Of a stretch of 64,000 bases of DNA, positions 7,818 to 14,804 are shown one piece after another (position 1 is the stretch's first letter; each line of letters begins with the position of its first letter). The position numbers and the translations under genes are program-made. Source of the DNA: Streptomyces tendae (GTDB taxonomy: Bacteria > Actinomycetota > Actinomycetes > Streptomycetales > Streptomycetaceae); NCBI RefSeq assembly GCF_008632955.1, contig NZ_CP043959.1:186001-250000 (forward strand), read 5' to 3'. The notes under the pieces were generated by a model. The model was not told where the DNA came from, did not search any database, and worked only from the letters and a program-made list of their open reading frames with translations.

Positions 7818-9413
7818 GTGCGCGGGCAGGAGGACAGGCAGAACCAGGCAGGGACGCCCGGCATCCGGTCACCGAAGTCCCGCACGGGGGGCGGGCGGCC
7901 GGCCGACGCGGCGGCCGCCCGGCTGCTCGCGTTGCAGCGGACGGCGGGGAACGCCGCGGTGGCCCGGGCCGTGGCCGAGGAACGCCACCGGCACGACGCG
8001 AACTGCGGTCATGGGCCGGGCCCGGAGTCCGCGTCGGTGCAACGGTCGGCCGTGCACCAGGTGCTGCGCAGCTCCGGCCGGCCCCTGGACACTCCCACGA
8101 GGACGGAGATGGAGTCCCGGCTCGGGGCGGACTTCGGCGACGTGCGGTTGCACACGGACGCCGTGGCCCAGCGGTCCGCCGAGGAGATCGGTGCCCGGGC
8201 CTACACCTCGGGCAGCCATGTGGTGGTCGGCCGGGACGGTATGGACAAGCACACCCTCGCGCACGAGCTGACGCACGTCGTCCAGCAGCGCAGGGGTCCG
8301 GTGGACGGCCGCGACCAGGGCGGCGGACTGAAGGTCAGCGACCCCGGGGACCGCTTCGAGCGCGAGGCCGAGGAGACCGCCCGCCGCGTGATGGCCGGAG
8401 CGCCTCCGGTGCGGGCCGGAGAGGCAGGCCCGCAGGCCGCCGGGGGCGTGCAGCGGGCCGTGGACACGGGCCCGCCGCGGGTGCAGCGGGCTCCCGCGAC
8501 GGCGACGGCGGAGGACGCCGGACCGGAGTTCCGTCGGACCACGGGGACGGCCGAGCAGGACCGGGACGTGACCCTGCGCATGCTGGACCGGCTCTCCCGC
8601 GTCGCGCGGGACACGATCGTGGACACCAACGGCGAGTTCCTCGACAAGAAGAAGAAAACCGTCGCCCGTAGCGCGAAGAAGATCACGCCCCACCTGGCCG
8701 TGTCGCTGCTGCCGGACGGTCACCTCGCGATCGCCGGGAACACCGGCGACAAGAAGGTGACCGACAACGACAAGAAGGTCGTCGAGGACGAACTGGCCCG
8801 CTACGTCGAACGGTCCGACGAGGTGACGCAGGCCAAGGCCGCGGAGCGGAACCGGAACACCGGCGACCGCGCCAACAAGGACCGCACCAAACTCCGTGCG
8901 TTGGTCGAGGGCTCCTACATCGGGGCGCACGGCGGGAACGAGGGCCTGCTCGCCGTCAGCAGAGCCCTGGAGGAGGGGAAGATCCGGTGGTACGCGGTCG
9001 GTGGTGAGTCGGCGAAGCAGACCTCCCAGCACGGTGAGATGACCGTCCTCGGAGAGCACGTCGCGGAGTGGGTGAGGAACCCCAGAACCGGGGAGTCCCC
9101 GAAGACGGTCATGATGGGCGGGGTCAAGCTGGCCTGCGCCGGCTGCGAGTGGGCCTTCGAGGCCGTCAACGCGCACATCGGGCGGCCCAACGGGTACCAG
9201 ATCGAAGCCGCGGGTGCCCACGGGCAGTTCTTCCCGGGCTGGGTGATGCCGGAGTGGATGAGGCAGTACCCCGACGTGGTCGAGGCCGTCAGGGCGCGGG
9301 CCGAGGCGGAGGGCAAGACGCTGGAAAACTACGTCCTCAAGGGCACCATGTCGGACCGGACCGTCGGCCACGACCCGGACGAGTCGGCCTCCGAATGGGA
9401 GGAGACGCGCTGA
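7818..9413 (+). CDS. DUF4157 leader protein with deaminase-like toxin domain (probable CIS effector)
   Basis: A 531-residue protein. Residues about 30-50 carry the LALQRTAGNAAVAR motif and about 75-160 the DUF4157 domain, with the zinc motif HELTH at 149-153. A VQRA-rich linker follows. From about 260 on the pattern fits the nucleic-acid/nucleotide deaminase superfamily: a strand hairpin (HLAVSLLPDGHLAIAGN), then H405-G-E407, then C440-x2-C443 opening a helix. The HxE and CxxC pairs are the zinc/catalytic signature of that fold. DUF4157 N-termini are known to mark CIS-associated cargo proteins. The GTG at 7818 is preferred (GAGGGG seven bases upstream); GTG at 7791 or 7812 is possible. The substrate (DNA, RNA or nucleotide) cannot be told. 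No separate immunity gene is evident nearby, as expected if the target is the producer's own or a eukaryotic cell. Confidence 0.72.
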   Translation: MRGQEDRQNQAGTPGIRSPKSRTGGGRPADAAAARLLALQRTAGNAAVARAVAEERHRHDANCGHGPGPESASVQRSAVHQVLRSSGRPLDTPTRTEMESRLGADFGDVRLHTDAVAQRSAEEIGARAYTSGSHVVVGRDGMDKHTLAHELTHVVQQRRGPVDGRDQGGGLKVSDPGDRFEREAEETARRVMAGAPPVRAGEAGPQAAGGVQRAVDTGPPRVQRAPATATAEDAGPEFRRTTGTAEQDRDVTLRMLDRLSRVARDTIVDTNGEFLDKKKKTVARSAKKITPHLAVSLLPDGHLAIAGNTGDKKVTDNDKKVVEDELARYVERSDEVTQAKAAERNRNTGDRANKDRTKLRALVEGSYIGAHGGNEGLLAVSRALEEGKIRWYAVGGESAKQTSQHGEMTVLGEHVAEWVRNPRTGESPKTVMMGGVKLACAGCEWAFEAVNAHIGRPNGYQIEAAGAHGQFFPGWVMPEWMRQYPDVVEAVRARAEAEGKTLENYVLKGTMSDRTVGHDPDESASEWEETR

Positions 9414-9504
9414 GCGGGGCCGGGCAGGGCCGGCTGCCTTTCCGGGCACCGACCCTGCCTCGGAGCCTCCTGACCGCCCGGCGGGCCTCCCGTAGCGTCG
9501 ACGC

Positions 9505-10902
9505 GTGAGCCTTTGGACTTCTCTTGAGCCGGCGTCGACGACGGTCGATCCCGGCGCCGGCACGACGGTGCGGCTGCGCGTGCGCAACACCGGTGACGTG
9601 GTGGACGAGTACCGGTTCGAACCGGTGGGCGACCTCGCGCCGTGGGCGCGGGTGGAGCCGCCGTCGCTGCGGCTGTACCCGGGCACCACGGGGACGGTCG
9701 AGGTGTCCTTCACCATCCCGCGGAGCCCGGACGCCGCGGCGGGACCGCACCCGTACGCGGTGCGGATCACGCCGACGGAGCACCCCGAGGCGACCACCGT
9801 CCCCGAGGGGAACCTGACGGTCACGCCGTTCACCGAGGTGCGGGCCGAGCTGGTGCCGCCGGTGGTGAAGGGGCGGCTGCGGGGCAGGCCGGTGCTCGCG
9901 GTGGACAACGTCGGCAACACCAAGGTGACCGCCTCGCTCAGCGGGAGCGACAACGGCGACCAGCTGTCGTTCGACCTGGACCCGGGCAACGTGCAGATCG
10001 AGCCCGGGCGCGCGGCGTTCGTCAAGGCGCGGCTGAAGCCACGGGAGATCATCTGGTTCGGCTCGAAGCAGGAGCGCCCCTACACGCTGACCGTGCAGCG
10101 GTCGGGCGTGGACCCGCTGGGCGTGGAGGGCAAGTTCGTCCAGCGCGGCTTCCTGCCCGGCTGGCTGGCCACCGTGCTGGGGATGACGGTGGCGCTGGCC
10201 GTCGCGTTCGTCGTGATCTGGCTGACGTACAAGCCGGACGTGCGGTCCCTGGCCACCGAGAAGACGGCGCAGACCGAGGCCGCCGCGATCCCCGCCCCCG
10301 ACCCCTCGGCCTCCGCGCCGATCACCCTGCCGAGCGCGGGGGCGTCGCAGCCGGAGCAGCCGCCCCGGCAGGAGAAGCCCGCCGACGCCGGCGGGGCCCC
10401 GGACAGCGGAGGCTCCGGTGAGAAGGAGGAGGAGAAGCCGGCCTCCGGAGGCGGCGGTGGCGGCGGAGGCGGCCAGAAGCAGCAGTCCCAGCCGCAGCCG
10501 CTGGTCGGCAGCTTCATCGTGGGCGTCGGGTCCGACCGGTGCGTGACCGTCCCGCTGAAGAAGGGCAAGGCGCAGGACGGCACCGGTCTGGTGCTGCAGG
10601 ACTGCGACCCGAAGGCCCCCAACCAGCGGTGGGAGTTCCTGGACGACACGAGCGTGCGTTCCATGGGCATGTGCATGGACGTGGCCTGGGGCTCCCGGGA
10701 CGACGGCGCCCTGATCCAGCTCGCCCGGTGCACCACCAATCCCGCGCAGGACTTCGTGATGAGCGGTGCGGCGGACCTCGTCAACCCGCAGGCGGACAAG
10801 TGCGTGGACGCCATGTGGAGCGGCACCGCCAACGGCACCGGCCTGCACCTGTGGACGTGCGGGGGCACGCCCAACCAGAAGTGGCAGGTGCGGACGCCCT
10901 GA
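9505..10902 (+). CDS. Single-pass membrane protein with Ig-like N-terminus and external ricin-type lectin domain
   Basis: A 465-residue protein with a GTG start. Residues about 1-210 contain beta-sandwich repeats (VDPGAGTTVRLRVRNTGD; VDNVGNTKVTASLSG). One hydrophobic segment lies at about 218-238, followed by a Pro/Gly/Ser/Glu-rich linker. Residues about 332-465 form a ricin B-type beta-trefoil with repeated QxW motifs (NQRWEF, NQKWQV). With no N-terminal signal peptide the likely topology is N-in/C-out, putting the lectin on the cell surface. Within a CIS locus that has no obvious secretion route, this is the best candidate for a membrane dock or surface-binding partner of the particle; that role is inferred. 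An old annotation style would call it a 'hydrolytic protein', but no catalytic motif is visible. Confidence 0.75.
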   Translation: MSLWTSLEPASTTVDPGAGTTVRLRVRNTGDVVDEYRFEPVGDLAPWARVEPPSLRLYPGTTGTVEVSFTIPRSPDAAAGPHPYAVRITPTEHPEATTVPEGNLTVTPFTEVRAELVPPVVKGRLRGRPVLAVDNVGNTKVTASLSGSDNGDQLSFDLDPGNVQIEPGRAAFVKARLKPREIIWFGSKQERPYTLTVQRSGVDPLGVEGKFVQRGFLPGWLATVLGMTVALAVAFVVIWLTYKPDVRSLATEKTAQTEAAAIPAPDPSASAPITLPSAGASQPEQPPRQEKPADAGGAPDSGGSGEKEEEKPASGGGGGGGGGQKQQSQPQPLVGSFIVGVGSDRCVTVPLKKGKAQDGTGLVLQDCDPKAPNQRWEFLDDTSVRSMGMCMDVAWGSRDDGALIQLARCTTNPAQDFVMSGAADLVNPQADKCVDAMWSGTANGTGLHLWTCGGTPNQKWQVRTP

Positions 10903-10933
10903 CGCGGCGCCGCACCCGCCCCGGCCGGGGCGG

Positions 10934-12949
10934 CTACCAGGTGCCCTCGCCCGGCACCAGCCGCCCCGCCTTGCGGTACTCCCGCCGCGCCCCTTCCAGC
11001 AGGTCGGCCGTGGTGACCGGCCCGCCCCGGTCCGCCGCCGCGTAGGCGGCGGTGACCACGGCGCTGCGGATGGAACCGCCGGCCAGCTCGAAGTCCCGTG
11101 CCACCTGCCGGGCGTCGACGTCGTCCGCGCACGGCACGCGGGAGAGGCTGTGCCGCCACAGCGCGAGCCGCTGGTCGGCGTCCGGGAACGGGAAGTCGAC
11201 CACCAGATCGAGCCGCCGGGTGAACGCCTCGTCGATGTTGGCGCGCAGGTTGGTGGTGAGCAGCGCGATGCCGTCGAAGGACTCCAGGCGCTGGAGCAGG
11301 TAGGCGCTCTCCATGTTGGCGTACCGGTCGTGCGCGTCCTTGACCTCGGAGCGCTTGCCGAACACCGCGTCCGCCTCGTCGAAGAGCAGGACCGCGTCGG
11401 TGCGGTCCGCCTCGGAGAAGACCCGCTCCAGGTTCTTCTCGGTCTCGCCGACGTACTTGTCGACGACCGAGGACAGCCGTACGACGTAGAGGTCCAGGCC
11501 CAGTTCGGCGGCGACGACCTCGGCGGACAGGGTCTTGCCGGTGCCCGAGTCGCCCGCGAACAGGCCCAGCACGCCGTGCCCCCGGCCGCCGCCGGCGCTC
11601 AGCCGCCAGTCGCCGAGCACCCGGTCGCGCAGCCTCGCCCGCCGGGCCAGCTCCCGCAGCTGCGCCAGGGGGACCTCGGGCAGTACCAGGTCGTCCCAGG
11701 TCACCGCAGGGCGGATGCGCCGGGCGTGCTGTTCCAGACCGGAGGTCGACTGCTGGCGCGCCGCGAGCCGGAGGTGGGCGGGGGCGAGGGCCGTGCCGTC
11801 GAACGCGGCGAGGCCCCGGGCGGCCCGCACGGCCCGCGTCACCCGGTCGGTGCTCAGGTGGTAGGAGGCGACGGTGGCGGCGAGGTCGAAGCCGAGGGTG
11901 CCCGCCCGGGCGGTGGAGTGATCCGCGCCGTCCCCGTCGTGCAGGGCGGCCGCCCAGGTGCGTACCGCGTCCGCGCCCAGCCGGGGGGCGTCCAGGACGA
12001 GCGGGTCGTGGTCGCACCACTGCGGGTCGTACGGCCGGGGGCCGGTGAACACCACGGTCACATCGGGCACCGACAGTGCCCGCACGAGTGCCCCGGGGTC
12101 GTCCGGGAGCGCGGAGACGACCACGGCGAGGTTCCGCAGCCGTGCCTCGCGCACCAGGGCGGCCAGCGGCTCGTCGGCGTGCGCGCCCCTGGGCGTGTAG
12201 TGCAGGGCGCCGCCGGGCAGGGCGCGCGCCGCGTGCGCGAGGCCCTCGCCCTCGCGGTGCTCGCGCAGGTAGACGGTGAGGGGTTCCTCGGCCAGCCGCG
12301 TGGCGAGCCGGCCGGTGAAGGTGTCGTCGCCGGGCGTCCCGGCGGTGGCCGGGAGGGTGAGCGGGCGGACCCGTCCGGTGAGGGACGCGTCGGGGGTGTC
12401 GTCGCCGAGGAGATGGGCGACGAGCCGTCCCGGGACCCGCAGCGAGCGGCTGAGGAACGGCCGTTCCGGCTCCTCGACCTCCAGCAGGGCCAGCGCGCGC
12501 AGGGGTGCGCGGGGGTGGAAGACGGCACGCGCCTCGGGACGGTGCACGGGGGCGCCGCACAGGTCGAGCGCCAGCCCGGTGGTGGCGCGGCGGCGGCCCA
12601 CGTCGTCGTTGAGGTAGCCGTACAGCGGCTCGAAGGAGCGGTCGAGGTCCGGGGCGAGCGCCGCGAGCAGCACCGCGACCTCCAGCGGGCGCAGGCCGAG
12701 CCGCCGTGCGAGCGGGCCGAGCCGGTCACCGGGGGGTTCGTCGTCCGCTGGCTCGTCGGGGGTCGCCGGCGCGGGGGCGGCGTTCAGGTGGTGCCGTACG
12801 GCGTCCTCGTCGAGGTAGAGGCCGCGGAGCGGGTCGCCGGCGGTCGGATCGCCGGCGGAGCGGTCCCCGACCAGCCGGGCGACGCGTTCGCGGAGCCGGG
12901 TGACGCGGGTGAGGAGCGCCTCGGCCGGGTCGTGGAGCGGGCCGTTCAC
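10934..12949 (-). CDS. CIS AAA+ ATPase
   Basis: A 671-residue protein. The first ~430 residues are the family-specific N-terminal region (LGLRPLEVAVLLAALAPDLD). The AAA+ module has Walker A GDSGTGKT near 463, Walker B VLLFDEADAVFGKR near 516, and sensor/arginine-finger elements (LTTNLRANIDEAFTRRLD). It is the ATPase conserved in eCIS clusters (Afp15/PVC15-like), thought to act in particle assembly or cargo loading. The GTG start at 12949 overlaps the TGA of the DUF4255 gene (GTGA), so both are co-translated. Convergent with the lectin gene across a 31-bp gap. Confidence 0.92.
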   Translation of the reverse strand: MNGPLHDPAEALLTRVTRLRERVARLVGDRSAGDPTAGDPLRGLYLDEDAVRHHLNAAPAPATPDEPADDEPPGDRLGPLARRLGLRPLEVAVLLAALAPDLDRSFEPLYGYLNDDVGRRRATTGLALDLCGAPVHRPEARAVFHPRAPLRALALLEVEEPERPFLSRSLRVPGRLVAHLLGDDTPDASLTGRVRPLTLPATAGTPGDDTFTGRLATRLAEEPLTVYLREHREGEGLAHAARALPGGALHYTPRGAHADEPLAALVREARLRNLAVVVSALPDDPGALVRALSVPDVTVVFTGPRPYDPQWCDHDPLVLDAPRLGADAVRTWAAALHDGDGADHSTARAGTLGFDLAATVASYHLSTDRVTRAVRAARGLAAFDGTALAPAHLRLAARQQSTSGLEQHARRIRPAVTWDDLVLPEVPLAQLRELARRARLRDRVLGDWRLSAGGGRGHGVLGLFAGDSGTGKTLSAEVVAAELGLDLYVVRLSSVVDKYVGETEKNLERVFSEADRTDAVLLFDEADAVFGKRSEVKDAHDRYANMESAYLLQRLESFDGIALLTTNLRANIDEAFTRRLDLVVDFPFPDADQRLALWRHSLSRVPCADDVDARQVARDFELAGGSIRSAVVTAAYAAADRGGPVTTADLLEGARREYRKAGRLVPGEGTW

Positions 12950-13590
12950 CGGGTGCGCCGCCCCCGCTCGACGTGGTGCGGACGGTGGTGGCGGCCGGGC
13001 GCGTCGTCCTGGACGCCGTCGACGGAGCGGACCCGGACGACCGCTCCCTCGGTGACCGGCGGGCCGGCGTCGTACTCGGGGTAGGACGGGAACGGCACCA
13101 GCACCACCAGGTCGAGGGACGGCTTGAGTTCACCGCCGAGCGCGGACCAGATCTCGGCGAGCGACCGCGACTCGGTCTGCGTGCCGGCCACGGACAGGGA
13201 GACGGACAGACCCAAGGAAGCCAGGGTGGGCGGCAGTTCGCCGGGCGGCAGGATCTCGCGGGGGAGCAGCGTGGCGATGCAGGCCGACAACAGGCGGTGC
13301 TCGTCCTGGGGTTGCCGGGTCCAGGCGGTGACCAGGTACGACAGCCGGAACCAGCGCGGGGGCATCCGGCGCTTCACCACCTGGCCGCTGCCGTCGGTGA
13401 CCGGGACCGTGCCGCGTTCGCGCCGGGAGACCTCCTCGCGGATGTCGTAGAGGTAGGCGTTGAGGGTGGGCGCGTTGCGGCGGGCCGCCCAGTCCCGGGT
13501 CGGGGCGTCCAGGGACACCTCGATGCCGGAGCCGGTCAGGGCGCCGCTCGTCAGGAGGCCCTTGAGGACCTCGTCCACCTCGTGGATCAC
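12946..13590 (-). CDS. CIS DUF4255 (Pvc16-N type) tail-terminator protein
   Basis: A 214-residue protein with a GTG start, then IHEVDEVLKGLLTSGAL. The motif APTLNAYLYDIREE followed by WFRLSYLVTAWT is characteristic of DUF4255/Pvc16 N-terminal proteins, which cap the sheath-tube end distal to the baseplate. It is coupled by overlap to the AAA+ gene. The C-terminal ~25 residues are Arg/His-rich and probably disordered. Confidence 0.88.
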   Translation of the reverse strand: MIHEVDEVLKGLLTSGALTGSGIEVSLDAPTRDWAARRNAPTLNAYLYDIREEVSRRERGTVPVTDGSGQVVKRRMPPRWFRLSYLVTAWTRQPQDEHRLLSACIATLLPREILPPGELPPTLASLGLSVSLSVAGTQTESRSLAEIWSALGGELKPSLDLVVLVPFPSYPEYDAGPPVTEGAVVRVRSVDGVQDDAPGRHHRPHHVERGRRTR

Positions 13591-13744
13591 CGTCGTACTC
13601 CTGCTCTGCCGTTGCGGCGCTCACCGGCCGCCGGACCGCCGGGTTTCCCCGATGGTGCCCAGGCGCGCGCGACGCCGTGCCCCGGCCCGTACGGGCCAGG
13701 GGCACGGCGGTCTGCCCGAGGGGTCAATTCGGTTGCCTGTACGG

Positions 13745-14446
13745 TCAGATGTAACCTTCCCGAAGGGCGTACGCGACGGCGTGCGCCCGGTTGCGGAGGT
13801 GCAGCCGGGTGGTGATTCCGTGCAACACGTTCTTGACCGTCCGCTCGGAGTAGGAGAGCTTGCCGGCGATCTCGCCCGTGTCCAGCCCCTCGGAGACCAG
13901 TCGCAGGACGTCCACCTCACGTGCCGTCAGGCCGGTCGCGGGAAGACCGCCGGCGTGACCCGTCGAGGTGCGGTGCATGGTGCCCACGCGGTTGATCAGC
14001 CGGCCCAGCAGGTCGCCGGGGAGGTCGCCGTCGCCCCGGGACGCCGCGACGACGGCACGCACCAGCCGGTGGGCGGTGGCCTCGTGGCGCCAGACGATCG
14101 CGCCGACCCCGCACTCCACTACATCGAGCAGTTCGTTCTCCCGGATCGCGCCCACCACCAGCACGGCACGGCTGCCGTCGCTGCGCACGAGCTTGCGCAT
14201 CCGGGTCAACAGGTCCTCGTCGAGCTGGTCGTTGACGAGCAGGGCGACGGTTCCGGGGCCGGGGCGGCCGTCCTCCACCAGCTCGATGACCGGGTGACGG
14301 CGCAGTTCGCTGGCCGCGCCGGCCCGGGAGATGGGGTCCTGGGCCTCGACCAGCACGGGGATGCGGCTGCCGGGCCCGGTGGGCGTGAGCGTGGGTGGTG
14401 TGGCCGTCTCCGGGTTCCCGAACGAGCTGTGCAACCGATTCCCCAT
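13745..14446 (-). CDS. Small LuxR-type response-regulator-like protein of the CIS locus
   Basis: About 233 residues if started at the ATG at 14446 (MGNRLHSSFGNPETATP); an in-frame GTG at 14497 is possible but sits only 3 bases after AGGAG. Residues about 25-140 resemble a degenerate receiver-like fold (IPVLVEAQDPISRAG...GAIVWRHE) without a clear phospho-acceptor Asp context. The C-terminus is a NarL/LuxR helix-turn-helix (LTAREVDVLRLVSEGLD ... SERTVKNVLHGITTRL). It is divergent from the large LuxR ATPase gene, so the pair probably controls the CIS locus. It may sense something other than phosphorylation. Confidence 0.82.
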   Translation of the reverse strand: MGNRLHSSFGNPETATPPTLTPTGPGSRIPVLVEAQDPISRAGAASELRRHPVIELVEDGRPGPGTVALLVNDQLDEDLLTRMRKLVRSDGSRAVLVVGAIRENELLDVVECGVGAIVWRHEATAHRLVRAVVAASRGDGDLPGDLLGRLINRVGTMHRTSTGHAGGLPATGLTAREVDVLRLVSEGLDTGEIAGKLSYSERTVKNVLHGITTRLHLRNRAHAVAYALREGYI

Positions 14447-14547
14447 ACCCGACCGTGCGGGCACCACCGGGGCGACCGCGTCCGACGCTTCGCTCACACA
14501 CTCCTGTGGCGGGTGGGACGCGGGCAATCGTGGAGAACCACGAGACG

Positions 14548-14567
14548 CACCACGAGATCACGTGGTG
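14548..14567. promoter_or_regulatory. Inverted repeat between the two divergent LuxR genes
   Basis: CACCACG-N6-CGTGGTG is a perfect 7-bp palindrome with a 6-bp spacer. It overlaps two direct ACCACGAG copies (14537-14544 and 14549-14556) spaced 12 bp apart. Its place in the 358-bp divergent region makes it a candidate operator for one of the flanking regulators. The rest of that region (14447-14804) holds no gene. Confidence 0.45.
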
Positions 14568-14804
14568 TTCCGTGCGCCTGGACGGCGGCCGGGCCGTGGC
14601 TTGGCGGGAGTGGATCACGCCCCGGTGCGTCGCGTCCATACCCGCGGCGGGGATTCACACCTTCTTACCGTCTCTTGCCTCAACAGGCCGTCGTCCTCGG
14701 CCCGTCGGGGCACCTGACGGGCCCGGCGCGCGTCCTTCAGAAGGGGACCGGCGGCCCGCCGCCACCGTCCCCCGACCACGATCCGCCCGGCCCAGGAGGA
14801 ACCG

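Noticed and set aside
7869-10052. 727-residue minus-strand frame over the effector and lectin genes
   Set aside because: Spans two real genes with clear domains on the other strand; no features of its own.
12726-13133. Arg/Pro-rich minus-strand frame bridging the AAA+ and DUF4255 genes
   Set aside because: Out-of-frame shadow. The real genes overlap by GTGA and account for the sequence.
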